DNA of 64,000 nt from Chaunax sp. Z400 (taxonomy: Eukaryota; Chordata; Actinopteri; Lophiiformes; Chaunacidae): positions 11,575,401 through 11,639,400 of the forward strand of contig CM075206.1 of assembly GCA_037577475.1 (NCBI GenBank), read 5' to 3'. Numbering within the stretch: the first letter of the stretch is position 1; each line of letters starts with the position of its first letter. A program made the translations under genes and the position numbers. Of the stretch, positions 38,032 to 48,914 are shown one piece after another. The notes under the pieces were generated by a model. That model saw only the letters and a list, made by a program, of their open reading frames with translations, searched no databases and was not told the origin of the DNA.

Positions 38032-38729
38032 TTAGCCCTTTAGTGGGATCTACCTAAATAATTCAGAAGTGGGGATGTACCACTGTGTCTGCTGTGATGC
38101 ACCACTTTTCAGGTAACAGGTTGTGTTTTAAAGGAGCATTTCCTCACATATTATTTTGTGTTAGACGTTCATTCGGAAAATGTATCCGCGCAGTAGATGC
38201 TCACTGATAAATGTCCCTGCCTTACTTGATAGCTCAGAGGCCAAGTATGACTCTGGGACAGGCTGGCCGTCATTCAAGGAAGCTCATGGGACGTGGGAGC
38301 GGGATGAAAGCCACACCTCCATCATTCGTCGCCCTGACAACAGCCTGGGTAGTGCCGCGACAGAGGTCCTTTGTAAAAATGTGAGTTGTGTTGAGCTGAG
38401 ATATGAAGCCAAAGTTCATGTTTACTTATTAAAGCCGTTGCAACTTATCCAGCTTCATGTACATATTTTACAAAACTGTATAGATAGAATTGTTAATTGC
38501 CTTTTAATCCACACTTTGCATCCAGAATTATATAGTATAGTTTTATTCATTTTTGTACCTTTGTTTGGCTTATGCCTATTGTGTGTGTTTCATACAGTGT
38601 GATGCCCATCTGGGTCATGTGTTTGATGATGGACCAGACCCAACAGGTCAGCGGTTTTGTGTCAACAGTGTGGCCCTCACGTTTAAACCCAAAGGAGACA
38701 ACAAACCTGACAAGCCTGAGGAAAACTGA
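36887..38729 (+). CDS. msrb2: Methionine-R-sulfoxide reductase B2, mitochondrial
   Basis: It reduces methionine-R-sulfoxide in oxidised proteins, using thioredoxin as electron donor. Coding exons 36887-37001, 37571-37668, 38036-38112, 38233-38380 and 38598-38729 join in phase to 189 residues (human 182). Residues 1-38 are Arg/Ala-rich with no acidic residue, a good mitochondrial presequence. The SelR domain follows: SGIYLNN, zinc-binding CxxC pairs Cys88/Cys91 and Cys144/Cys147, DSGTGWPSF (103-111), and CDAHLGHVFDDGP. The catalytic cysteine is Cys167 in RFCVNS, so this is the Cys form, not selenocysteine. Human MSRB2 has Cys where this protein has Asp103; many MsrB proteins have Asp there. 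It follows armc3 as in the human 10p12 order. Confidence 0.96.
37999..38030 (+). repeat. (GT)n at the msrb2 exon-3 acceptor
   Basis: About 16 TG units directly abut the acceptor CCTTAG of exon 3 and stand where the polypyrimidine tract should be. UG repeats upstream of an acceptor are known to affect splicing in some genes, so allele length here could matter. Confidence 0.9.
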
Positions 38730-39437
38730 TGAATTATATGAACTTGCTCAAACCATTGAAAACACAACTGTACGTTATTAAGGTCCAGAGTCCAGAGTTA
38801 GAGATAATCAGTCCATGGTTTTGACCGGGACAGGTCTATAAGTGAGAGGCTATGTGGGGCACAAAGTGTTTTGATCTTTGAGTTTCACCGGAAATTGACT
38901 TTCTGTGGTTTATCAGATGGAAAGACACCGAATCGAGCTCAGATAAGATATAGCACTGGAGAGAAGTCTATAAATCTGCTGGGTAACACAAACACAAACA
39001 CAAACACAAACTCAAAATGTACATCACTCCTTCAGTCACATCACTTAATGACAAACATGCTTTCCAAACAAGTTTGAATGTTTTCAATTCAGTTTTTCAT
39101 TCTCATCTTTTTTGTTCAGTATGAAATTTTGACTAAATTAATGTTAACTGAATTAGGGGTAGTTAGGATGAGCGTCTTGAGACTTTAACTCAGTGATTTA
39201 AAAAAAAAAGGGAAATGAAATGTCCTGAAACATTATTGCGATGTATGATTTGTTTGCATGTCTGAAAAATGTTAAAATACACTGGGCCTGAATAAAAAAA
39301 AAAATCTTTCTATGTAGAGCTTGCAAAACACAGGAAGTTATGACATTACTGCTTTGTGTGTTTTTCCATCTGGTGCAACATTTACCAATCAAGTTAAATG
39401 ACTGATTGAATCATGTACAATTTAGTGATAATTTGCC

Positions 39438-39443
39438 AATAAA
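39438..39443 (+). terminator. Probable msrb2 polyadenylation signal
   Basis: AATAAA about 710 bp after the msrb2 stop, followed by T/GT-rich sequence. An earlier AATAAA lies in the A-rich run near 39289. Confidence 0.5.
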
Positions 39444-39721
39444 TGCACATTATTTTTTTCTCTGAATCTATGTTTATGCTTTATGTACTGTAGAGCTTAT
39501 TAAGATTTAAAAGTCAGTATTTAATGAGAATTTATGGCTGCCCCCTGTAGTTCAGACGCACACACCAGAATGCTGCAATATGACCTAATTTCTGCCAGTA
39601 AACCAAGTTAATACTTAACTTTAAAGGCCATCCTCTATTTACTCATTATTTGTGTCCTGCTCCTTGTATATTTATGCATTCATTCTGTGTCTGTGTGTTT
39701 GAGGATGAGCTAAACAGATTG

Positions 39722-39731
39722 GGAATAAAAG
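39722..39731 (+). promoter_or_regulatory. Candidate TATA-like element of c8g
   Basis: GGAATAAAAG lies about 140 bp before the c8g ATG in an otherwise AT-moderate stretch. It could be a TATA variant or an unused polyadenylation motif. Confidence 0.3.
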
Positions 39732-39864
39732 ACTGCAGACAGAGACAGAAGGGACAGAAACCCCTATACAAAAAGAAAAGGGAAAGAGTTTAGGAGAGGA
39801 CAGGAACCTCACCAATCCTATTGGAAAAAAACCACTTATTAATGATTAATTGATATTTGTGAGG

Positions 39865-42774
39865 ATGGCTGGAGTATGGCGTAGCATGATTGCAGTGGTG
39901 GCACTGTGTGTGTGTCTCTGGGGATGCACTGAGGCTGTGGGGGGAGCTAGGAGTCGACCGAGACCCCAAAGACGACGTCCCAAGAAGCCAGAAATTACTC
40001 CTATCGACATGACCCAACCTGCACAGAACGTAGACATACAGCGGGTAAGGATTTAAAGGAAGAGGCAGAGTTACAGATCATGTAATTACGTCATTATGTC
40101 TGAGCATTAAGGGCTTTTTTGAACAATTATTTGAAAGTTGTATCATTTTTCTTTTCATACCATGTCTATAGTACTAATTGGTGCTTTTAAATCAAGATAA
40201 AGAGCTAGAAACAGAACTGGTTTGGCATAGAATGACCATTTCTTATTTCCATTCCAAGTCCGTTGTGACAAGGCTGGAAACGAATTCCTGAAAAAGCACC
40301 ACTGAAAAGAGACATTGTGATTTTGATAAATAAGAGAAGGGACTGTTTCCAGACAGAGGAGTGCAGCTGCAGCCAGACAGCACCACAGTCAACAGTTCAC
40401 TGTGCTGTTACCTGACCTTTGTGCTCTGACAGTTCGATTCAGTTTCTCACTTGTTTGCACCATAATTTCACAATAACTCAAAAGAGGATTGCAAAATAAT
40501 CCATAGAAATATGACATTACTGCAAATAGCCAGGACCCTTAAAATTGCTTTGAGGATAACCTAGGATAAGGATGAGTATACCTGAAATCTAACATATTAT
40601 TTCTGGTGAAAAGAAAATATTTGATATTATAAATGATACCGGTGGTTCAACACTTGCGAACCTCTATCAAAGTACTTATTCTAAAAAGAGAAATCTTCCA
40701 CCAAATTGACGTAATATTTCTAAAACATGCAAACATGTCCGTCTATTTGTTTATGCATCTGGACATTCTTGTGTAATTGTGTCAACATGGTGTTTCTGAG
40801 CAATAAGGGGATTTTCAGTGGGATAGGATTTGAGAGACACAGAGTACATGTCAAACATATGTGTCCTTTTACTTAGAAGAATGGAGAATTTTTCATAAGT
40901 TGCTCTAAATATTAAATTGGGGTTCATTTGAACCTGGTGCACTGGAGGAAATAGTGGCTAAAAAAAAAAAGATTTACAGGACCAGGATCAGTAAAGCTTC
41001 CTTTTAGAGAAATAAAGCAAATCCCAAAAATGTTTCAGAAACCTATTTTCTATTTGCAAAATATTATGCCAGGCACTTAGGATATAAGTATGTGCCTGAT
41101 GCTTGTATGTGTTGCAGATGACAGGAACATGGTACCTGCTAAACACTGCCTCCAAATGCTCTTACCTGATGAATCATGGAACCAAGGTGGAGCCCACAGT
41201 CATGATCCTCACACGTTCCTCTGCCTCCGACCAGACACTGTCTGTTAGCACTAAAACACGACAGTAAGTACCACCGTCTACACATGGAGGAGCATCCATG
41301 TAGCTCACTTTGACTCTTCAGTACCTTGATATATCAGCAGAGGGGGCAAAAGGAGGCAGGGCAGTTAAATCCATCAGCTCTCCCTGATCATTTTAAAAAC
41401 ATTTTAGGTCATCGTGACCTGGCTTTTGCAGAAATCCAAGGAGGTCACACATCATTTAAATTACAATAGTGTGAGTCTTCTTGTTTTTGTTGGCATTCAG
41501 TCACATTTTTGATGTGATTTGAGAGTTGTAAATCGTATTTGGCTCAAGCAGATGAAAACAGTTTATGTTCCTTTTCTCATAACACATTAGAGTTCAGTCA
41601 GTCTGAGGCATGTGGTTAGATTGCGAAACACAACGTCTGATAATCGACCACAGTTTACAATTCTTCAGGAAAACAAACTTTAGAGGAAGATCATTTAAAC
41701 CTCTGTGTTTTCACCCTTTTTAAGGACATGGATGTGAATTAGCCAATCATGATGCCTGTCTTTTCTCCTCAGTAATCACCGTTGTTGGGAAATACTACAG
41801 GTTTACAATCTATCACCAACCCCGGGCAAGCTAACACTTAAAGGTCAGTGCCTGCACTTTTCATATCCCCATTGATCATGATTGATCAGCTGTGCAGTGC
41901 AGCATCCCTTTGTCTAACGGTGCTCTTTGTTGTTTCCACCAGGAGCTCGTCCTGAGCTGAACACTGAGATAGTGATTGGGGACACGGACTACGACACCTA
42001 TGCCATCATTTACTACCAGAAACAGGGCAGGATGACCATGAAGCTCTACGGTCGGTTCCTCATCCATGTGACTTTAGTTTGGTATTTTACATCTAAAAGC
42101 CGCAGGTGGTGGTTCTGTGAATCTTGCTTTACTCTGGCAAGACTAAAAAACAAACAAATAAGATTGTACATTTAATATGTATTTGTAATGTCATGTTTGT
42201 TTTTGTGTTCTGTGTGCAGGAAGGTCTGTAGGTGATTTGTCAGAGCCAATGTTGGCCAAGTTTGAGCAGCTTGCAGAAAAACAAAATTTGGGACTGGCAT
42301 ACCTCTTCCCCTTCCCCACCTACAGTACGTCCACATCCAGCAAAGAAATAAAAAGAAATGAACTGTCACCAAATGCAATATTAAATATAGGTGGCATGAT
42401 GTTTGAAAGGATAAAAAAAATGACAGATAAATGCACCGTTCTCCTCAGCGGCCTTTAAATAATTGTTCTTCCCTTCCTCTGTAGGTCACTGTGGTGCTGT
42501 TGACCAGGACCATGTAATCAGTAAGTAATCAGATGACAGGAAGCCATAAACCTTTGAGAAAAAGAAAAAAAGTGTGACAATTATAAGACTTACATGAAAA
42601 GAATAGAGGTAAAAGGAGCTGACAGATTCTCCTGACATGGCGACATGTTTAAAATCAAACAAGAAGATTCTTCTGAAAACAGGAAAAGACCTTCAGATGA
42701 TTTGAATCTTTTAGCTGTCGGTGTAGCTTGCAGTCTTAATGTATAATATACTGGGTGTTTCCACAGCCCATTGA
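39865..42774 (+). CDS. c8g: Complement component C8 gamma chain (lipocalin)
   Basis: This is the secreted lipocalin subunit of C8, part of the membrane attack complex. Coding exons 39865-40044, 41118-41263, 41773-41843, 41943-42050, 42220-42324, 42485-42520 and a tiny last exon from 42767 (T-H-stop) give 217 residues (human 202). A signal peptide covers about residues 1-24, followed by a basic Arg/Pro segment (RPRPQRRRPKKP). The lipocalin GTW motif is at 63-65. Cys74 (ASKCSYL) sits where human C8 gamma bonds to C8 alpha; Cys113 (HRCWEIL) and Cys206 (SHCGAVDQ) match the internal disulfide. DTDYDTYAIIYY is the second lipocalin motif. If the last intron is retained, the frame ends at 42528 as ISK. 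Identity to C8G rather than another lipocalin is well supported by PTYSHCGAVDQDHVI. Confidence 0.93.
40045..41117 (+). other. c8g intron 1
   Basis: A 1.07-kb intron; no repeat or conserved element recognised. Confidence 0.7.
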
Positions 42775-44938
42775 ACACTGCGATACATCCAGAACCTTTT
42801 CCATGTTCTGTAGTGCTCCAGACTTATATCATCCTGCTCAGTGTAACCGAGAGAAGGTTCACTGGCTTTACATGTGCATTACATGTCAATCATCATTTCG
42901 CCTTCAAGCATCTTCATTATTGCTGAATGATCAAATATATAATCTCCTCAGTTATTTACTATTTCATGGGCAGTGTTCTGTAATTATGTAAATTATGTGT
43001 GTAAAGTGTAGATGAGATTGCAGTACAGTAGTTGCAATTGATTTGAATTTGACAAATGGATTTGGTAAGCTGTTTTGTGTTGCTATTTGTATTGTTGTTG
43101 TTGTAAAATCAATATGGAAGGTTTGAAAATAACAAAACAGTGACTAAAAAGCTTTTTAAAATTTTTGATCCTGTGTTATGGTTAAAGATTGTACAAAGAC
43201 AAGGTGAAGACACGGAATACAATTTCCCTTTAGATTACCTTAGAATTTTAATATTTAGACATGCTTCAGTGCATTTGATGCCAGTTTAAAAGAGAATGAT
43301 TGAGGGTGAGGAAATTAAAGATAAATACTTGCAAGAACTCGCTTTTTGCACAGCAAACAGGGATTTGGTGCAGAGAGCAGGAGTGAGAAGGATTGGTAAA
43401 GTGCAGCATGACCTACTGCTGTGGCTTTCCCAAACACGTTCACTCCTGCAGGCTGCGCACGTGGATTGGACTTGTGCAACAATCACTTATTCAAACGTTG
43501 TCCAATGTTATCCAATCTCCAGATTCTGATAGAAATAGCAATACAGCTTCTATTTAACTTGACATCTACGTCATTTAACCAATCTCTCTTTGTTATCCAG
43601 ACTGTGTTCCCACATGCTGAGGAGGCAGAGCCATGCAGTAGACAGATTCTCATATGAAATATCTGAATATTGTATAATTTGTTGAAAGGCTGTGTTAAGG
43701 TTGGCAAAATGTCAAATTTAAATGTAACCATTTACAGACAAATAAAAGAAAATGGAGCACATCATGTTGTCGTCATATTTTTCAGGTTAAATCACAATAG
43801 TTGTTCTCTGCCAGGTGACATGCCATTCTCATGCATGTGGTATTGTCATGTCTACTACATCCTATCCATTTATACGTAGGATTTCATTCATTCAAAGTGC
43901 GTGCATCTTTGCATTTGCGTAAAGGACACAAAAGGGTGGGTGTAAGGCGGTGGTTGGGGCTGCAGTTAATGTATAACAGATGTGGAACCCAAAAGGACCA
44001 GAGAGTTGGGTTACGAAACTAAGTTACCAAATGTGCTCCTTTACGCTGCCCCTAGCTCCACCCAGCACATCTGTGTGAGTGTTTGTGTGTTTGTTACATA
44101 ACCAGCTGGCTGCAAGTCGGTGCCTGTCTTCTCTCCTGACAAAGGGAACCTCTGTGGAGTCCATCAATACACTTTCGTAACGAACAATTAACAGCCAGTC
44201 AGCGCATTTCCTGTCGGTCAATGTAAAATCTACAGATTCTTCCACTGTGGCTCAATTAGGGGCAGCATTTAGATTCAGATTCAGATTCAGACTTTTACCA
44301 CATACAGTAGCGCAGTATGCCAATGAAGATGATACTCTTCTCACTTTGTTGTAGCAAAGTGAAGATTGACATGTAGGCTACTTCTGTTATAGGTTTCAAA
44401 CACTTTACAAAACTATGGACACTCAAACTGAACTGCAAAGAACAATCCAATCATTGTGTGCAACACAAGCAGAACTTTTAATGAGGAATAGTCACCTTTT
44501 TTTGCTGGTCCAATTTATTTTATATACCCTAAAAGTTCAATTTTTTTTTTTCTAGTGGAGGATATTGGCTCACAGAGTTGAGAAGAGCATCCTTTAGGAT
44601 CTCTCAGTTTTTATAGTGTATGTTGTTTTGTTGTTGTTGCTTTCATGTGCTGTGTGGTGAAGAAATCTGCACCCTTACCAAACAGCTGCTTTTATATTCC
44701 AGGCATGCGAGAGCATTTGTGAAGGGGGGAGCCACAGGGAGAGCTTGTTAGAAGAACCCTATTATGTTGTGTCACCTTCCCTTCTCTTTTGTCCTCTCTT
44801 CACCTCCTCCACCCATATATGCCAGTTGTGTAACAGCAGTGATTTACATGCCGGTGGTCGGGGGCCAAGGAGTTTTTGTAATGCAGAAGAATAGCAGTAG
44901 GAGGAGACATAAGGAGAAGTGGATCTGGGGCAGGGGGA
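42775..44938 (+). other. c8g 3' UTR and spacer to the ptgds-like gene
   Basis: The c8g 3' UTR probably runs to near an AATAAA at 43741-43746. A (TTCAGA)n-like run lies at about 44271-44291. No gene is recognised; short open frames lack splice support or similarity. Confidence 0.5.
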
Positions 44939-44945
44939 TATAAGG
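44939..44945 (+). promoter_or_regulatory. TATA box of the ptgds-like gene
   Basis: TATAAGG lies 91 bp upstream of the ATG, which puts the start site near 44970 and gives a leader of about 60 bp, normal for a highly expressed secreted lipocalin. Confidence 0.65.
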
Positions 44946-45029
44946 AGCCTCCACTCGTCTTTTCGTCCTTAACTCACCCTGATACTTTTCACCTACTACC
45001 GGAGAAGCCCAGAACACAAAACAGAAGCC

Positions 45030-46536
45030 ATGAGCAACACGCTGCTGAGGATGTTGGGCGCCCTGATGTGCGTGCTGGCTGCCTGGGCTGACGTCTCGCC
45101 TGTCAGTGACTTCGACTTGGAGAAGGTAGGAGATATATTGCAGATATTTCCAAAGATCAAGAAGGAAAAGAGTGAAAAAGAGATCTGGATGGGTCACTTC
45201 ATGCAACAGACCTTACTTTTAAGAATAGCATACATGGATGTGGTGTAATTTAATTAGCATCTCACCCTTTATTTCTCTGCATTTCTTTAAGATGGCAGGG
45301 AAGTGGTACATAGTTGGCTTTGCCACAAACGCACAGTGGTTTGTGAACCACAAGGCAGGGATGAAGATGGGCACTGCCACGTTAGTGCCAACTGATGGAG
45401 GGGACCTCGACCTCTCTTATGCCACCCTGAAGTGAGTGATTAATTATACTGTACAAAAATTCAAAATATCCTGATGATCCTCCTGTAGAAGAAAGATGAA
45501 TAAACTGACCTGGTTCTTCTTTTCTCTCTAGCGCTGATAATTCCTGCTGGAGAATGACTCATCTTGCTAATAAAACTACAACCGCTGGGCGCTTCACCTT
45601 CCGCAGCCAGGGTGAGTATAGAGCACACTGACTCCCAAGAGGGACGCAAACACAAAGGATATGTTAGTGTTGATTAGTAGTGTGGTGACGGTCCATCGCT
45701 CTTTAGGCTGAGGACAAGAGGGTGAATACAGGATTTGATTGAAACCTCATGTCTCTCAGTTGTTAGTGTGATCCTCTATATTTGACTTTGTCCACCATTG
45801 TTGACAAAACATTGATGTGAGCATGCTCAGTGGGAGAAAATACACATGGACTCTGATCTGACCGTCCACACTGCTGTCACATCAGCAGGAACCAGATGCA
45901 TATCTGATTTAGGGCCACATACTGCATGAAAGTGGCCCGAATCCAAATTGAAATGATCAGATTCCATGTGATTTGTCCTGAATAAAACACATCTGAGTCA
46001 CATATAAACAAAGCTAAATCAGATTTGGGCCACTTTTGCCTGCAATGAGAACGTATAGGCAAAGATCCAGCAGCCTGACCCGTCTATTTCTGCTTTCTTC
46101 AGCTTGGAACAATGACAACGACATGCGCATTGTTGATGTCGTGTATGATGACTACGCTCTGGTCCACACCATCAAGACGAAGAGTGGAGAGAATGAAGTC
46201 CTCAACAAGCTTTACTGTAAGTCCGTCACACTATACAGCAGCCCTGTGGGAGGAGGGGGTCTGTAAGTACAGTAGGTGTATTCAGAGTTAAAAGCAACCC
46301 ACTCTGTGTTTGCAGGTCGCTCTTCTGTCGTCAGCGACGCTCTGCAGCAGAAGTTCACTCAGTTCTCTCTGATGACTGGCGTCAATGCTGACAACATTGT
46401 CATCTTACCTCCGAACGGTACGTCATTGAGACTTGAAAATAAATGTGTTTTCCTGGAAACGGTTCAGACCTTCGCTCACTGTTCTCCTCATGTGTGTTTT
46501 TTTTATTTATTTACAGCTGAGTGTCCCCAGGAGTGA
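45030..46536 (+). CDS. ptgds: Lipocalin, prostaglandin D2 synthase-like (no catalytic Cys)
   Basis: This is a secreted lipocalin of the L-PGDS branch, likely a carrier of retinoid-like or other hydrophobic ligands. Coding exons 45030-45125, 45292-45431, 45532-45611, 46103-46216, 46316-46417 and 46517-46536 join in phase to 183 residues. A signal peptide covers about 1-20 (LLRMLGALMCVLAAWA). MAGKWYIVGFATNAQWF carries the GxW motif (35-37), VVYDDYALVHT is lipocalin motif 2, and Cys84 with Cys180 match the conserved disulfide. There is an N-glycosylation sequon at Asn92. In mammalian L-PGDS the active cysteine (human Cys65) lies two residues before the equivalent of ATLVPTDGG; here the position is Gly59 (AGMKMGTAT), so PGD2 synthase activity is not expected. 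Fish L-PGDS homologues without this Cys are known. Adjacency to c8g matches human 9q34.3. Which fish ptgds copy this is cannot be stated. Confidence 0.88.
45790..46060. repeat. Dispersed MITE-like repeat in ptgds intron 3
   Basis: The blocks TCTGATCTGACCGTCCACAC, AAAGTGGCCCGAATCC, CAGATTCCATGTGATTTG and TCAGATTTGGGCCACTTTT contain mutually inverted pieces (GGCCAC/GTGGCC, CAGATT/AATCTG). I recognise the set from a common non-autonomous DNA-transposon-like repeat in fish introns. Family not assigned. Confidence 0.45.
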
Positions 46537-46812
46537 AGAGAAGAGTCCCTTTCATCTCAGAACTCTCCTTTTTTCCCCCTCCCCACTATGAAGTTTATAG
46601 CATCACAAAGCTGCACCTGCACCCTGCTACCGAAAACCAATCCTGATTCAAACCTCTTTCTCTCCAACTCGCGCACTACCCGCAGCATCAGAGTGGAAGA
46701 ACGTAGGGGTGATATGAACTGTGAAGGCTGTCACTTGACTTTTTTTAATAAGGGGCGTGTCTTTTGTAACTGCTGAATTTCTTTTATGTTTATTCTTTTG
46801 TTGAAATAAGCC

Positions 46813-46818
46813 AATAAA
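46813..46818 (+). terminator. ptgds polyadenylation signal
   Basis: AATAAA 277 bp after the stop, followed by a T/GT-rich stretch. There is no competing signal between stop and this site. Confidence 0.8.
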
Positions 46819-48118
46819 AATGATGAATACATTTTCCAGTGTTCAGAATTCTTATGTTCTGTTAGCAAAGCTACAAGGCAGATCAGTAGCCTCACCTCAC
46901 ATCCCACTGCTGTTTGGTTGTTCTACAGGCATAAAACTATATTTACAGATATACTACATTATCACACTGTATAGTGTTTGTAAGAAAGATTAGGTTCGTT
47001 GCAATTATGCACAACCTTTCAGACATATAAACAGATTGAACAGTTGCAATAAAACTAGATAACAGATTATGGATCATAAAGCCTTACCTTGTAGATGTCG
47101 GGACAACGATAACAAGAGCCATCAGGACATGGCATCACCCTGGCCTAGATGTAGCTGCAAAATTAAATGGAGTGTATTTGCATGAATACAAGCTCTTTCA
47201 TTCCAGCAGTCAGTTAGAAATGAATATTAAAAATGTGCCAATGAAAACCAAAATGACTTTTTTTTTTAATCATTCCTGGTATACATGTACAATTTGTGGA
47301 TGTGCTTCAAAAATGAACCTCACTCTTTTCTTTAGAGTACGTAAAGTTATTGCCATGGAAATGCAAAAAAATTAAAATTGGCACCACTCCAGCATACGGT
47401 TGATGTTTATGCACAATTTATTGAAGATGTATTAAATTAGCCTACGTTTGATATTTTTCCCCCAAAATGAGAAAAACAAAAATCCCTAAATTCCAAAAGG
47501 CATCACTTTTATGGATCTTTGATGTGTTCACCACGTTTCGTGAAAACATATTGAACAGTTTTTGACTTATGCCTCACACAAAAAGATGTTTAGAGAGCGA
47601 TTGACATAACAATAGCTCCATCCCAGGGGTCTGAAAATGTCTTGGTTTGACTGTGAGATGAGATTGCTTGTTCTATTACTGGAGCTTATTGCGCCTGGTG
47701 GATGTTATGATGTGAAATAGATAACAGATGGTGTGTTTAACAAACATCTGCTGCTTATGTTGGCAGGTAAGGGAGGCCAAACATTTAATTTTCATGAAGG
47801 CAAACCAAATGGAAATCAGACAGTGTGTAATCACCTAAGCCTTTGTTGTGAAAACAAAGTGGTCATCATCATCATGCAGCCCAGAGCGTCTCCGAATGTG
47901 TCCTCCGCATGTCTAGGGTGCATTCAGATTCTAACACCAGGTCTCAACAGGGCCTTAGAGTGTTTCTGCATGTGAGGAAAAAAGTTGTTTAAGTCCTTTT
48001 GTTTCTCCAGAGGGAGCTACACAAAGTCGTTTCAGTTGGGTCTGAAGACTATAAGTTTAAAGATGAAAAACATTTAGATGTGAGCTGCTTACCAGACCTC
48101 CAGCCACTCCTTATAGAT

Positions 48119-48290
48119 CAGGGGTATTCAACTAAAAGCACAAGAGGTCCAGTGAGTCAACCCTCCTCCGCTACTGAGGTCTAAGGAATAAGAATAAGAA
48201 TAAATTATTTCATTTTTTTCCTATTATCTCAAAAGGCTTCATGGTCTGGACCGTGGCCCCTCTTCTAGATGATATTGGCTCAAGCCTGAG
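48119..48290 (+). mobile_element. hAT-like terminal fragment
   Basis: CAGGGGTATTCAACTAAAA followed by AGAGGTCCAGTG resembles the terminal repeat of common fish hAT-type non-autonomous elements. A second fragment, GGTCTGGACCGTGGCCCCTC, follows at about 48240. The matching inverted terminal repeat is not intact, so the copy is degraded. Confidence 0.45.
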
Positions 48291-48914
48291 TTGCATTGTG
48301 GGCAATGTAGGTGGCAGGTTTGAAATCTTATTATAGATATGTTTCATCTCCTGTAAATCCTCAATAAATCAACAGACTTTTTTCACAGCACACATTTTGA
48401 CTTAGTCCTAGCAGGAAAAACACAGGTGGACTCAATAACAGTAACGACATCGGAGTTTCTTTACGGCTCCCAGTGAAAGTGAACACGCTGGGAGTACTTT
48501 TTTCATATTTACTATCTTGGTACCTCGTGATCTGGTTGTGATATGCTGCACATGGCTAGGATAAATAAAGTTGCATTAAATCGCACAGCATTCATTTTAT
48601 TTCTTGAAGCTACACAATTTGACCACAAGGGAGCAGCCTATCACCGTCCTCAGACAGACACTCACAATATATTGTAATGAGCCTAACAAATCATTTACTA
48701 CATATTTGCAGGTCTTATTGATCACTTACACTGGATTTTAATTCAATTAAAGGACAGTAACACGTGATGTCATTAGTTAGAGTCAAAGGCCTGATGTCAT
48801 CATAATTAGATGGTATAAGGCCCCCCGATGTTGCATGAATGCCTTTTACCCCTTGTTTGAGAGCTACATAATGTTGTGTATGTCCGTCAATATGAAAGTG
48901 ATGCATAGAAAAAG

